Positions 1-9,192 of a DNA stretch of 64,000 bases are shown piece after piece. The position numbers were made by a program, and so were the translations under genes. Numbering within the stretch: position 1 is the stretch's first letter; every line of letters starts with the position of its first letter. This DNA comes from Salinicola halimionae (GTDB taxonomy: Bacteria; Pseudomonadota; Gammaproteobacteria; Pseudomonadales; Halomonadaceae), in contig NZ_PZJQ01000004.1 in NCBI RefSeq assembly GCF_003206065.1, forward strand, positions 1,275,965-1,339,964, given 5' to 3'. The notes beneath the pieces were generated by a model, which saw only the letters and a list, made by a program, of their open reading frames with translations, ran no database searches and had not been told where the DNA came from.

Positions 1-967
1 GCGTCACCTCATCGAGGTTGACACGGCGAACACCTTCACCCACTTCCCAGGTGATCTCCGGCCAGTCGTCCAGCTTCGGTGCCGGCAGTACCGCCGCCCC
101 GCTGCCGTCGAGGCTGAAATGAACGTGACGGGTTGCGGCACAGTTGGGAATGATCGCCACCGGTTTGTTGGCGGCATGAGTCGGGTAATCCTTGACCTTG
201 ATATCGAGTACCGTGGTCAGGCCACCCAGCCCTTGCGCTCCGATGCCACTCTGGTTGACCTTGTCGAACAGCTCCAGACGTAGCTCTTCGGCACGATTGG
301 CGGCACCGCGAGCCTGTAGCGCCTGAATGTCGATCGGATCCAGCAGCGCCTCCTTCGCCAGTTCCATCGCCTTTTCGGCGGTCCCGCCGATGCCGATGCC
401 CAGCATTCCGGGCGGACACCAGCCCGCGCCCATCTTGGGCAGCTGTTCCAGCACCCAATCGACGACATTGTCGGACGGGTTGAGCATGGCGAATTTGGAT
501 TTGGCTTCACTACCGCCACCCTTGGCGGCGACGTGTACTTCGATCGTGTCGCCCGGTACCAATTTGTGATGAATGACCGCCGGCGTATTGTCGCCGGTGT
601 TCTGACGCTTGCCGTCAGGGTCCGCCAGTACCGACGCACGCAGGATATTGTCAGGCAGCGTATAGGCGCGGCGAACGCCTTCGTTGATCATGTCGTCGAG
701 GCTCATGTCGGCTTCCCAACGCACGTTCATACCGACGTGGACGAAGACCGTGACGATGCCGGTATCCTGGCAGATCGGCCGATGGCCGGTGGCACACATC
801 CGAGAATTGATCAGAATCTGGGCGATGGCATCGCGCGCCGCGGGGTTTTCCTCCCGCTGGTAGGCCGCGTGCATGGCATCGATGAAATCCTTGGGGTGGT
901 AATAGGAGATGTACTGCAGCGCGTCTGCCACACTCTGAATGAGATCCTCCTGACGGATCACGGTCAT
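1..967 (-). CDS. fumA: Fumarate hydratase class I (Fe-S type), C-terminus cut by window edge
   Basis: Reversible hydration of fumarate to L-malate in the TCA cycle, using a labile [4Fe-4S] cluster. The reading frame runs off the left edge with 322 codons visible, against about 505-550 residues for the family, so the C-terminal beta domain is missing here. The three cluster cysteines are visible as C66 (ICQDTG), C184 (GWCPPG) and C276 (PNCAATR). Their spacing matches enterobacterial FumA/FumB. The ATG is preceded by a good CAGGAGACC ribosome site. The downstream neighbours lie outside the window. The family is certain; the choice between FumA and FumB naming is arbitrary. Confidence 0.93.
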   Translation of the reverse strand, partial: MTVIRQEDLIQSVADALQYISYYHPKDFIDAMHAAYQREENPAARDAIAQILINSRMCATGHRPICQDTGIVTVFVHVGMNVRWEADMSLDDMINEGVRRAYTLPDNILRASVLADPDGKRQNTGDNTPAVIHHKLVPGDTIEVHVAAKGGGSEAKSKFAMLNPSDNVVDWVLEQLPKMGAGWCPPGMLGIGIGGTAEKAMELAKEALLDPIDIQALQARGAANRAEELRLELFDKVNQSGIGAQGLGGLTTVLDIKVKDYPTHAANKPVAIIPNCAATRHVHFSLDGSGAAVLPAPKLDDWPEITWEVGEGVRRVNLDEVT

Positions 968-1094
968 TACTGGTCTCCTGACTGGTCACGGTAACTGCCG
1001 ACGGATCGATTGTCCGAGGGTCGGTAACTTCGAGGGCGCCAATCATACCTTAGAGAACAGAAATTGGCAGTTCGCTAAATTCGTGGCAACAAAG

Positions 1095-1112
1095 AAGATA
1101 ACGGTATAAATA
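1095..1112 (-). repeat. 18-nt element, copy 1 (3' of nei)
   Basis: Reads TATTTATACCGTTATCTT on the minus strand and begins 18 nt after the nei stop codon. An identical 18-mer lies at 18648-18665, again 18 nt after the stop of gcvT. Function unknown. Confidence 0.6.
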
Positions 1113-1130
1113 GGTTATCCGATGACACAT

Positions 1131-1964
1131 TTAAACTCGTTCTTGATCGAGCTGGCACTCGGGACAACGATAAAACCGACGAGAAGCGATGGTCTCACGC
1201 AAGACCAGAGTACCGCATGCATGACACGGTTGATTATCGCGGTTGAAGACCGCAAATCGCCACTGAGCGCGGCATTTTCCCGCTTGTTGCAGACGCTTGC
1301 GCCATGTCGGCCGATTGGTCACACCTGCTTCACGGTAAGCCTGATGAATAGTCGCCAACATGCAGTCGGCGAGTCTCGACCGCTGAGCATCAGAGAGCTC
1401 TTTAGGACGCTGCCTGGGAGCCAGGCCCGCGTAGAACAGGATCTCCGAACGGAGATAGTTGCCGATTCCAGCGTAGAAACCCTGATCCAATAGCAGCCCA
1501 CCCAGTCCCCTTCCCGCAAAGCGAGGCTCCGACAGGCGAGCGACGATATCTTCGGTCGACACATCGTGAGTTAGCAGATCTGGCCCGAGACGGGCCAGAA
1601 AAGGCTGCTGTCGTAAGGTTTCGGGGGTCCACAACGAGATATCCGAGGCGCTATAGAGACTGGCGGTGTGCCCTTTTGCCGCCAGGCGCGCCCGCAGCAC
1701 TCGACCCGTCGTGGGCGATCGATCGCTACGATGAACCCGCCAGACACCGTAGAGCTGATTATGAGAATAGAGCACATGACCGTCGGCAAAGGTGATCAGC
1801 AACGCCTTGCCCCAGCAGTCGACGCCGATCACACGGCTTCGGGTCAGGCGCCCTGCCATGCTCTCCAGTTCGGGAAAGGCGAACCAGACCTGCGTCAATG
1901 GCGCGCCGACCAGGACTTTGCCCAATCGATCCGCGACGCGGCGTATTTCCGGCCCTTCCGGCAT
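1131..1964 (-). CDS. nei: Endonuclease VIII (DNA glycosylase/AP lyase)
   Basis: Removes oxidised pyrimidines from DNA and nicks the resulting abasic site (base-excision repair, cytoplasm). The N-terminus MPEGPEI carries the catalytic Pro2 and Glu3. K53 sits in WGKALL. The stretch YSHNQLYGVWRV is nearly identical to Escherichia coli Nei. The C-terminus has a zinc finger (CHAC, then CPEC 16 residues on) and the helix-two-turn-helix region around GIGNYLRSEIL. At 277 residues it is slightly longer than the 263 of E. coli, with the surplus at the C-terminus and before the zinc finger. It stands between uvrB and the fumarase gene, all leftward. Mutator M (Fpg) is less likely because the Nei-specific YSHNQLYGVW block is present. 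Confidence 0.93.
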   Translation of the reverse strand: MPEGPEIRRVADRLGKVLVGAPLTQVWFAFPELESMAGRLTRSRVIGVDCWGKALLITFADGHVLYSHNQLYGVWRVHRSDRSPTTGRVLRARLAAKGHTASLYSASDISLWTPETLRQQPFLARLGPDLLTHDVSTEDIVARLSEPRFAGRGLGGLLLDQGFYAGIGNYLRSEILFYAGLAPRQRPKELSDAQRSRLADCMLATIHQAYREAGVTNRPTWRKRLQQAGKCRAQWRFAVFNRDNQPCHACGTLVLRETIASRRFYRCPECQLDQERV

Positions 1965-2023
1965 AGAGCGATGTGACCTTTATCGAGGTTTCTATTACTG
2001 ACTGAGTTTAGTCCAGCTCCGAC

Positions 2024-4057
2024 CTAACCCAGTTCGAGCAGCCGGGACTTGAGCGTTTGTAACTGATCACGTAGCTTGCCCGCCTGCTCGAACTCGAGAT
2101 TCTGTGCGGCCTCATGCATGCGGTCTTCGAGCTTGCTGATTTCCTTGGTCAATTGCGACGCGTTCATCGCGCCCAGGGCTTCGCGGGTGTAATCGCCCGG
2201 CGCTTCCGCCACCAGTTGCTCGCTGCGTTTACGACCGCTCTTGCGGCTACCCGGCGCCTGCGCACCTTCCATGATGTCCGCGACGGATTTGGTCACGGTC
2301 ATCGGCGTGATGCCATGACGCTCGTTGTGCTCGATCTGCTTGTTGCGGCGACGCTCGGTTTCATCCATTGCTCTGCGCATTGAGTCAGTGACCCGATCAC
2401 CGTAGAGAATGGCTTTACCGTTGGCGTTACGCGCGGCACGGCCGATGGTCTGGATCAACGAACGTTCGGAACGCAGGAAGCCTTCCTTGTCGGCGTCCAG
2501 AATGGCCACCAGCGAAACCTCCGGAATATCGAGCCCTTCGCGCAGCAAATTGATACCAACCAGGACGTCGAACTTGCCCAGACGCAGATCGCGAATGATC
2601 TCGACCCGTTCCACCGTGTCGATATCCGAATGCAGGTAACGCACCCGAATATCGTGTTCGGAGAAATATTCGGTCAGATCCTCGGACATGCGTTTGGTCA
2701 GGGTGGTCACCAGCACGCGCTCACCCACATCGACCCGTAATCGGATCTCGGAAAGCAAATCATCGACCTGTGTTGTTGCCGGACGCACCTCGATCTGAGG
2801 ATCGACCAGACCGGTGGGACGCACCACCTGCTCGACGACTTGCCCGGCGTGCTCGGCTTCATAGTTGCCGGGCGTCGCCGACACGAACACCGTCTGCGGC
2901 ACGATACCTTCCCACTCTTCGAAGGTCATGGGACGGTTGTCCAGCGCCGAAGGCAGGCGGAAGCCGTATTCGACCAGCGTTTCCTTGCGCGAACGGTCAC
3001 CGCGATACATGCCGCCAACCTGCGACACGCTGACATGCGACTCATCAATGAACAGCAGCGCATCGTCCGGAAGGTAATCGAAGAAAGTGGGCGGCGCATG
3101 CCCCGGTGGTCGGCCGGAAAGATAGCGCGAGTAGTTTTCGATCCCGTTGCAGTAACCCAGTTCGAGCATCATCTCGATATCGTAAACCGTACGTTGCTCG
3201 AGACGCTGGGCTTCGACCAGACGCTCATGCTTGCGCAGGTACTCGAGTCTGTCGGCCAGCTCCTGCTTGATCGAATCGATCGCACCCAGAATGGTGTCAC
3301 GCGGCGTGACGTAGTGGCTCTTGGGATAGATGGTCATGCGCGGCACCTGCCCCCGGACCTCTCCGGTCAGCGGATCGAACAGACGAATCGAGTCGATCTC
3401 GTCGCCGAAAAGCTCGACGCGGACCCCTTCGTCTTCGGCATCCGCGGGGAAGACGTCGATCACATCGCCACGCACGCGATAGGTCCCGCGTCGGAAATCG
3501 GCGTCGTTGCGTGTGTACTGCAGCTCGGCCAGTCGCCGCAGAAACGCGCGCTGATCGATCTGCTCGCCGCGGTTGAAGTGCAGACGCATCTTCATGTACT
3601 GCTCGGGATCACCCAGCCCGTAGATCGCCGAGACCGACACCACGATCAGCGCATCGCGACGTTCCAGCAACGCTTTGGTCGCCGACAGCCGCATCTGCTC
3701 GATATGGTCGTTGATCGAAGCATCTTTCTCGATGAACGTGTCCGACGACGGCACGTAGGCTTCCGGCTGATAGTAGTCGTAGTAGGAGACGAAATACTCG
3801 ATGGCATTGTCCGGGAAGAAGCTCTTGAACTCGCCATAGAGCTGAGCCGCCAGCGTCTTGTTGGGCGCCAGCACGATCGTCGGACGCTGCAGCTTCTCGA
3901 CCACGTTGGCCATGGTGAAGGTCTTGCCGGAGCCGGTGACACCGAGCAGCGTCTGGTGCGAAAGCCCCGCCCCCAGCCCGCGGATCAATCCCTCGATGGC
4001 GGCCGGCTGATCACCGGCGGGACGATACTTGGAGTGAATCTTGAAAGGTTTGTTCAT
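2024..4057 (-). CDS. uvrB: Excinuclease ABC subunit B
   Basis: Damage-verifying helicase-like subunit of nucleotide excision repair; it is loaded by UvrA and recruits UvrC. The Walker A motif GVTGSGKT lies near residue 40, and the beta-hairpin region [17 protein letters not shown] inserts between DNA strands. The DESH box, the helicase motifs [13 protein letters not shown] and QTIGRAARN, and the C-terminal UVR motif ([21 protein letters not shown] region) are all present. At 677 residues it is of typical length. The ATG at 4057 (MNKPFKI) was chosen over the GTG two codons upstream because it aligns with MSKPFKL of E. coli UvrB. Neither start has a strong ribosome site. It probably shares a transcript with nei, 59 nt downstream. 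Confidence 0.97.
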   Translation of the reverse strand: MNKPFKIHSKYRPAGDQPAAIEGLIRGLGAGLSHQTLLGVTGSGKTFTMANVVEKLQRPTIVLAPNKTLAAQLYGEFKSFFPDNAIEYFVSYYDYYQPEAYVPSSDTFIEKDASINDHIEQMRLSATKALLERRDALIVVSVSAIYGLGDPEQYMKMRLHFNRGEQIDQRAFLRRLAELQYTRNDADFRRGTYRVRGDVIDVFPADAEDEGVRVELFGDEIDSIRLFDPLTGEVRGQVPRMTIYPKSHYVTPRDTILGAIDSIKQELADRLEYLRKHERLVEAQRLEQRTVYDIEMMLELGYCNGIENYSRYLSGRPPGHAPPTFFDYLPDDALLFIDESHVSVSQVGGMYRGDRSRKETLVEYGFRLPSALDNRPMTFEEWEGIVPQTVFVSATPGNYEAEHAGQVVEQVVRPTGLVDPQIEVRPATTQVDDLLSEIRLRVDVGERVLVTTLTKRMSEDLTEYFSEHDIRVRYLHSDIDTVERVEIIRDLRLGKFDVLVGINLLREGLDIPEVSLVAILDADKEGFLRSERSLIQTIGRAARNANGKAILYGDRVTDSMRRAMDETERRRNKQIEHNERHGITPMTVTKSVADIMEGAQAPGSRKSGRKRSEQLVAEAPGDYTREALGAMNASQLTKEISKLEDRMHEAAQNLEFEQAGKLRDQLQTLKSRLLELG

Positions 4058-4171
4058 GGTCACTAATTAGGGTCCAAACTACCATCATTCAAGGGGCAAG
4101 CCGTTTTCCGTTGCTTTCCATGTCTCGCCGGCGCGGCAATTGCCGGACGACATGATCATTGGCCGACACGG

Positions 4172-4369
4172 TCACTGAGCAGAATAGCCGGCCTTCAATG
4201 AAGCGACGGCCTTGATCAGCGCCTCTCGGCTGACGCGACCCTCGACCTCCGCCCACTCCAGTCCAATATCGACGGTATCGACTCCATCCACCATCATCAG
4301 TGCCGTTGTAACACGATTGAGATCTTCCGGGGTGGAGACCCCTTTCAGAGTCAGATTGATCCGGGCCAT
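4172..4369 (-). CDS. Small HMA-fold-like protein without the metal-binding CXXC
   Basis: 65 residues with the beta-alpha-beta-beta-alpha-beta pattern of heavy-metal-associated domains: INLTLKGV, a helix, VDGVDTVDIGLEWAEVEGRV, then EALIKAVASLKAGYSA. The usual MXCXXC metal site is absent; there is no cysteine in the protein, so copper transfer by the classical route is excluded. The ATG has a good GGAGAA ribosome site. It is monocistronic between uvrB and the divergent ygfZ. The fold is an inference from the hydrophobic pattern and the DGV(D/E)xVxV signature. Function unknown. Confidence 0.7.
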   Translation of the reverse strand: MARINLTLKGVSTPEDLNRVTTALMMVDGVDTVDIGLEWAEVEGRVSREALIKAVASLKAGYSAQ

Positions 4370-4661
4370 GCCGTTTTCTCCACGAGGTTTTCCAGAACGC
4401 CGGTATGACGAACGGCGCTTTCTGATCAGTACTACAAAGCTGACAATTAACGGCGGTCAGCTCACGATACCGTCACACTCGGTTCACGGCCGAGTTCATG
4501 ACAGGGGCTTCCAGAACCGTGATTAGGAGAAAAAGTTCGAGCCAGCGATACAGCGTAGCACGCCGTTCGCCATCGCCGATGTTGCAATGGCGAGCGATCG
4601 ACACCATCTTGACGCCAGCATCAGGCATAGACTGCCATCAATGTCTTTATGGAGGGACCGG

Positions 4662-5708
4662 ATGAACGATTGGCTGGCACATCTCACGGCAGCGGGCGGG
4701 CGCCAGGTCGACGAGCGTCTCTGGCAGTTTCCGCAGTACGCTAACCCCCGTGGCGCTACCTCAAGCTGCCTGTCGCCGCTGAGCCATCTCGGCATTCTCG
4801 AATGTGACGGCCCCGATGCGGCACGCTTTCTCCAGGGCCAGACCAGCGCCAACGTCGAGCACGCGAATGGCGAATTCGCCCCGCTGACCACGTTCTGTAC
4901 GCCCAAGGGCCGCATGATCGCCAATGCCGAACTGCTCCAGGTTGGCGCAGAGCGCTACTGGCTGCTGCTGGATATCTCTCTGGTCGCCCCATTGGCGACG
5001 CAGCTCGGCAAATACGCCCCGTTCTACAAGGTGACGCTGAACCCACGCGATGACCTGGCGCTAATCGGCGCCTTCGGCACCATGCCCTCATTGCCCGACG
5101 AGGCACAGCTTCCCGCTCCGCCCGATATCGACTGGCACATGAGTCGGCAGGACGACACCGTGCTGGTCCGCCATCCCGGCGCTGAATCACGCCTGCTGAT
5201 GATTCTGCCCCAGGCGCGCGCGGTATCGGTCTGGAACCAGATGCAGCGCAGCGCCATCGCAGTCGGCAATGCGAGCTGGCAACGCGCGGATATCGACGCC
5301 GGCGTGGCCTGGCTCACTGCGGCGCACAGCGACTCGCTGCTGCCACAGATGATCAACTGGGAAGCCCTGGGCGGCATCAGTTTTCGCAAGGGCTGCTATA
5401 CCGGCCAGGAGATCGTGGCGCGCGCGCATTTTCGCGGACAGGTCAAGAAGCGGTTGCAGATCGCGGCCCTGGAGGGCGGCACTGCGGTCGAGATCGGCAG
5501 CGAGATCCGCAACGCCGAGGGCAAGCGCGTGGGCGAGGTTTTTCAAGCCACGCCTGCAGGCGACGCGGCCGTCTGCGATCTGCTGGTGGTGCTCAATACC
5601 AGCGAGTCCGAGGAATCCAGGCTCGTCGTCGGCGATCGCAAGCTGACGCTGCGCGAACTGCCCTATCCGCTGGAGCGCCTCGATCCCGAAAGCGTTGTTG
5701 CCGCTTAG
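4662..5708 (+). CDS. ygfZ: Folate-binding Fe-S cluster repair/tRNA modification factor YgfZ
   Basis: Tetrahydrofolate-binding protein of the GcvT-like family, needed for maintenance of certain [4Fe-4S] enzymes such as the tRNA-methylthiolase MiaB. The family signature FRKGCYTGQEIVARAHFRGQ, with the conserved functional cysteine, is present at about residues 240-260. The N-terminal GcvT-like part contains the conserved ARFLQGQTSANV. At 348 residues it is somewhat longer than E. coli YgfZ (326). The ATG at 4662 was chosen because GGAGGG lies 5 nt upstream; the longer upstream frame has no support. It converges with tatD. Confidence 0.93.
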   Translation: MNDWLAHLTAAGGRQVDERLWQFPQYANPRGATSSCLSPLSHLGILECDGPDAARFLQGQTSANVEHANGEFAPLTTFCTPKGRMIANAELLQVGAERYWLLLDISLVAPLATQLGKYAPFYKVTLNPRDDLALIGAFGTMPSLPDEAQLPAPPDIDWHMSRQDDTVLVRHPGAESRLLMILPQARAVSVWNQMQRSAIAVGNASWQRADIDAGVAWLTAAHSDSLLPQMINWEALGGISFRKGCYTGQEIVARAHFRGQVKKRLQIAALEGGTAVEIGSEIRNAEGKRVGEVFQATPAGDAAVCDLLVVLNTSESEESRLVVGDRKLTLRELPYPLERLDPESVVAA

Positions 5709-5737
5709 ACTTCGGGGCAACGTCTTTCAACCACTCA

Positions 5738-6550
5738 TCAGTCGGCGGCCAACCGAAACAGTCGCCGCGTATTGGCCCAGGCGTTGGCGGCTATCCGGTC
5801 TCGCTCCTGGCTTCGCAACGCGGCGATGGCGTTCAATGTTCGGGGAAGACAGGCTGGCTCGTTGCGCTGGCCCTGGCGCCCGCATAGCGGCATGTCCGGG
5901 CTGTCGGTCTCGAGCACGAAACCGTCGTCGGGGAGCGATCGCACGGCGCGATGTAGTCGTTTCGCCCGATCGTAGGTGACCGCCCCGCCGAGCCCCAGCA
6001 TGTAACCCAGATCCAGAAAGCGTCGGGCCTGCTGTGCACTGCCCCCGAAGGCATGAATCAGCCCGCCGGCCGGTAGATCGAGCTGTTTGAGCCGTTTGGC
6101 CACCTGGTCGTCGGCGTGTACACAGTGGACGATGACCGGCAGCCGGCGCTGCTTGGCCATTTGAAGCTGCGCCTCGAACAGCACCCATTGCTGCTCTAGC
6201 GTGGCCTCGAATCGCGCGTCGATACCGCATTCGCCGATGCCCACCAGGTCAGGATGCTGGTCGAACGCTTCCGCCAGCCGTTCAAGATCCCCCTCGGCGT
6301 GCTCGTCGAGAAAAAACGGGTGGAGCCCCAGCGAGACGACGACGTCGTCGCGCTTGCTCAATGCCAGCACGTTTTCCCATCGCCGTCGGGACGTTCCCGG
6401 CACCATGAAACGCGAGACGCCGGCCGCGTGGGCCCGTTCTAAAACGGCTTCGCGGTCGGCGTCGAAACTGGCGAAATCCAGATGACAATGCGCGTCGAAC
6501 AACGGGGCGTCGAATAAAGGACCGTCGAACGAGGGAGCGTCAAACAGCAT
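5738..6550 (-). CDS. TatD-family metal-dependent hydrolase (YjjV-like)
   Basis: TIM-barrel amidohydrolase/3'-5' DNase family. The metal-binding HCHLDF lies near residue 21, GIGECGID carries the glutamate, and VIVHCVHADDQ, LIHAFGGS and VLETDSPD supply the remaining ligands. At 270 residues it is about ten longer than usual. The surplus is an odd N-terminus made of four five-residue units (LFDAP, SFDGP, LFDAP, LFDAH), mirrored in the DNA as four 15-bp units at 6492-6551. The gene starts 3 nt after the mscL stop, so it is almost certainly co-transcribed and translationally coupled with mscL. The exact substrate is unknown. Confidence 0.9.
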   Translation of the reverse strand: MLFDAPSFDGPLFDAPLFDAHCHLDFASFDADREAVLERAHAAGVSRFMVPGTSRRRWENVLALSKRDDVVVSLGLHPFFLDEHAEGDLERLAEAFDQHPDLVGIGECGIDARFEATLEQQWVLFEAQLQMAKQRRLPVIVHCVHADDQVAKRLKQLDLPAGGLIHAFGGSAQQARRFLDLGYMLGLGGAVTYDRAKRLHRAVRSLPDDGFVLETDSPDMPLCGRQGQRNEPACLPRTLNAIAALRSQERDRIAANAWANTRRLFRLAAD

Positions 6551-6551
6551 G
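6492..6551 (-). repeat. Four 15-bp tandem units at the start of tatD
   Basis: On the plus strand the units are GCGTCGAACAACGGG, GCGTCGAATAAAGGA, CCGTCGAACGAGGGA and GCGTCAAACAGCATG. They encode the pentapeptide repeats that precede the HCHLD metal motif. The unit length is a multiple of 3, so the frame tolerates copy-number change. Confidence 0.85.
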
Positions 6552-6553
6552 AT

Positions 6554-7039
6554 TCAGGCTGTCGGACTCTCTTCCGCCAGCGGAAGATCGGCGGTGCAGT
6601 GGCCGCACTTGGTCGCTTTGATCGGAATCGTCATGAAGCAGTGCGGACACGCCTTGTCCGTCGGTGCCTTGGGAGCGACCGCTTCCTCGCGCTTCATCCG
6701 ATTGATGCTGCGCACCAGTAGAAAAACGACGAACGCAACGATGATGAAACTGATCACCGCGTTGAGAAACAGACCGTAGTCCAGCGTGACGGCGCCCGCT
6801 TCCTGAGCCGCTCCCAGAGAAGCATAAGGTCCCGGCGCACCGCCCTCCTTGAGCACGACATAGAAATTGGCGAAATCGACTCCGCCGATGAGCAGCCCGA
6901 GCACCGGGTTGAAGATATTCTTCACCAGGCTCTGCACGATCAGCGTGAAAGCCCCGCCGATGATGATGCCCACCGCCATATCGACGACATTACCTTTGAC
7001 GGCAAACTCTCGAAACTCTTTGAGGAATTTGGAAGCCAT
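6554..7039 (-). CDS. mscL: Large-conductance mechanosensitive channel with C-terminal zinc ribbon
   Basis: Inner-membrane osmotic safety valve that opens under membrane tension after hypo-osmotic shock. The N-terminal helix ([20 protein letters not shown]), the pore-lining TM1 ([19 protein letters not shown]) and TM2 ([19 protein letters not shown]) are clear. At 161 residues it exceeds E. coli MscL (136). The extra C-terminus holds CPHC and CGHC, a four-cysteine zinc-ribbon-like module in place of the plain C-terminal bundle. The ATG at 7039 was chosen (AGGAAA ribosome site, MASKFLKEF matches the family); the upstream in-frame extension is not credible. It is followed directly by tatD. Confidence 0.95.
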   Translation of the reverse strand: MASKFLKEFREFAVKGNVVDMAVGIIIGGAFTLIVQSLVKNIFNPVLGLLIGGVDFANFYVVLKEGGAPGPYASLGAAQEAGAVTLDYGLFLNAVISFIIVAFVVFLLVRSINRMKREEAVAPKAPTDKACPHCFMTIPIKATKCGHCTADLPLAEESPTA

Positions 7040-7251
7040 CGGCTTTTCCTTTTCTGATCGAACGGGTTGCTCTCGACTGAACTGGCGCTGACCACCGTGG
7101 CGGACACGGCGGTTTTCAGAATGGCTCAAGCGGCATCTAGCGGCAAGGCCAAATCACGCCATGGCTCGCATGAGTACCCTATAAACCAAGAACGCCCTGC
7201 AAGCCAGAGGCATCCTTCAAGGAGAAATGTCCAGAAACAGCTTAGCCTCGG

Positions 7252-8841
7252 TCAATGCTCGCGCGTGGCCCTGAATTCGATCTCCGGCCAGCGTTCCTGA
7301 GTCATTTGAAGGTTGACCCGCGTCGGCGCCAGATAGGTCAGGTAATTTCCGCCATCCAGCGCCAGATTGGCGCTCGCCTTGCGCCTGAATTCATCGAGCT
7401 TCTTGGCATCCTTGCTGTAGATCCAGCGCGCCGTGTGAACGTTGACCGGCTCGTAGATACAGTCGACCTTGTACTCTTCCTTGAGCCGATGCGCGACGAC
7501 ATCGAACTGCAGCGTACCCACGGCACCGACGATCAGGTCGTTATTGTCCAACGGCAGGAAGACCTGCGTTGCGCCCTCCTCCGAGAGCTGCTGCAGGCCC
7601 TTCTGCAACGCTTTCATTTTCAGCGGATCACGCAGCCGGACGCGCCGGAACAGTTCCGGCGCGAAGTGCGGAATCCCCAGGAAGCGCATGTCCTCGCCGG
7701 CGGTGAAGGTATCGCCGATCTGAATCGTGCCATGGTTGTGCAGGCCAATGATGTCTCCCGGCCATGCCTCTTCCACGTGCGAGCGATCGGAGGCCATGAA
7801 GGTCAGCGCATCCGCGATCTTGACCTCCTTGCCGATACGCACATGTCGCATCTTCATGTTGCGCTCGTACTTGCCGGAACAGATACGTAGAAACGCGACC
7901 CGATCCCGATGTTTAGGATCCATGTTGGCCTGGATCTTGAAAACGAAGCCGGAAAACCGGCCGTCATCGGCAACGACTTCACGAGCGTCGGTTTCCCGCG
8001 CCTGAGGCGTTGGCGCAAACTCGACGAAGCCGTTGAGCATTTCGCGCACCCCGAAATTGCCCATGGCAGTCCCGAAGTAGACCGGGGACAGTTCCCCACG
8101 ACGATAGGCTTCCAGATCGAACGTGTGTGAGGCACCGCGTACCAGCTCGACCTCCATGCGCAGCTCTTCCGCCGCGCTCTCACCCAGCACCCGATCGACT
8201 TCGGCGCTGGCCAGCCCTTCGATACGCTTGTCTTCAGGAATGCGATTGCCCTGGCCCTGGGTATAGAGATGAACCACATCATCGTAAAGGTGGTAGACGC
8301 CCTTGAACTGACGGCCCATGCCGATCGGCCAGGTCATTGGCGCGCACTGAATGTTCAGTACCGTTTCGATCTCGTCCATGACCTCGATCGGATCACGTGT
8401 CTCCCGATCCATCTTGTTAACGAAGGTCAGGATCGGCGTGGTCCGTAATCGGCACACTTCCATCAGTTTGATGGTTCGATCCTCGACGCCCTTGGCCGCA
8501 TCGATGACCATCAATGCGGAATCGACGGCGGTCAGCGTGCGGTAGGTGTCCTCGGAGAAGTCCTCGTGTCCGGGCGTATCGAGCAGATTGACGATGCGCC
8601 CGTTGTATGGGAACTGCATGACGGAAGTGGTCACCGAGATGCCACGTTCCTGCTCCATTTTCATCCAATCGGACGTGGCGTGGCGCTCGGCTCGCTTGCT
8701 CTTGACCGAACCGGCCAACTGAATGGCATTACCGAACAACAGCATCTTTTCGGTAATCGTCGTCTTACCCGCATCGGGGTGACTGATGATGGCAAAAGTG
8801 CGACGAAGGGCCGCTTCCTGTGCAAGCTGAGCATCTGACAT
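7252..8841 (-). CDS. prfC: Peptide chain release factor 3
   Basis: Translational GTPase that removes RF1/RF2 from the ribosome after termination. The G1 loop [14 protein letters not shown], the [14 protein letters not shown] switch, the G3 DTPGHEDFS and the G4 FVNKMDRE are all present. At 529 residues from the ATG it equals E. coli RF3 in length, and the segment before [11 protein letters not shown] has the same length as in E. coli. A GTG four codons upstream is possible. There is no strong ribosome site at either start. It is monocistronic, divergent from regB. Confidence 0.96.
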   Translation of the reverse strand: MSDAQLAQEAALRRTFAIISHPDAGKTTITEKMLLFGNAIQLAGSVKSKRAERHATSDWMKMEQERGISVTTSVMQFPYNGRIVNLLDTPGHEDFSEDTYRTLTAVDSALMVIDAAKGVEDRTIKLMEVCRLRTTPILTFVNKMDRETRDPIEVMDEIETVLNIQCAPMTWPIGMGRQFKGVYHLYDDVVHLYTQGQGNRIPEDKRIEGLASAEVDRVLGESAAEELRMEVELVRGASHTFDLEAYRRGELSPVYFGTAMGNFGVREMLNGFVEFAPTPQARETDAREVVADDGRFSGFVFKIQANMDPKHRDRVAFLRICSGKYERNMKMRHVRIGKEVKIADALTFMASDRSHVEEAWPGDIIGLHNHGTIQIGDTFTAGEDMRFLGIPHFAPELFRRVRLRDPLKMKALQKGLQQLSEEGATQVFLPLDNNDLIVGAVGTLQFDVVAHRLKEEYKVDCIYEPVNVHTARWIYSKDAKKLDEFRRKASANLALDGGNYLTYLAPTRVNLQMTQERWPEIEFRATREH

Positions 8842-9192
8842 GAATGGCTTCACTGGCTAGAGGCGACTCACAAGCATCATGAGTCGATGGTTGAGAGTTC
8901 GCGGGGGATCGAAGATGGCGGCGATTGTACGCGCTGAACCGGCAGAGTTGTAGCCGCCGCCATGGCTGCGGCCTTTCGAAAGACGAGGCCAGGACACAAC
9001 ACCAGAGACGTCTAAACGATATCGCGAGCCCGCCCCTGTGCGACAAACGGACGCCTCTTTCTTTCGACCTGTCCACGTTCCTCGCGGCTTGCGTTACCAT
9101 GACCGCGATAACCGCGGCGATGTCGAGTCAGCCGCGCTGCTCTCGTTCGCGTTTCGAACGTCTCGCCAACCCGACTCGATACCGGAGAGACC
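8842..9192. other. Divergent prfC/regB intergenic region
   Basis: About 350 bp between two divergent genes, expected to hold both promoters. Short reading frames here are not supported by ribosome sites or recognisable products. I see no clear operator or terminator. Confidence 0.5.

Noticed and set aside
2840-4066. 408-codon plus-strand frame opposite uvrB
   Set aside because: Antisense shadow of a GC-rich gene; no ribosome site, no recognisable domain, while uvrB on the other strand is certain.
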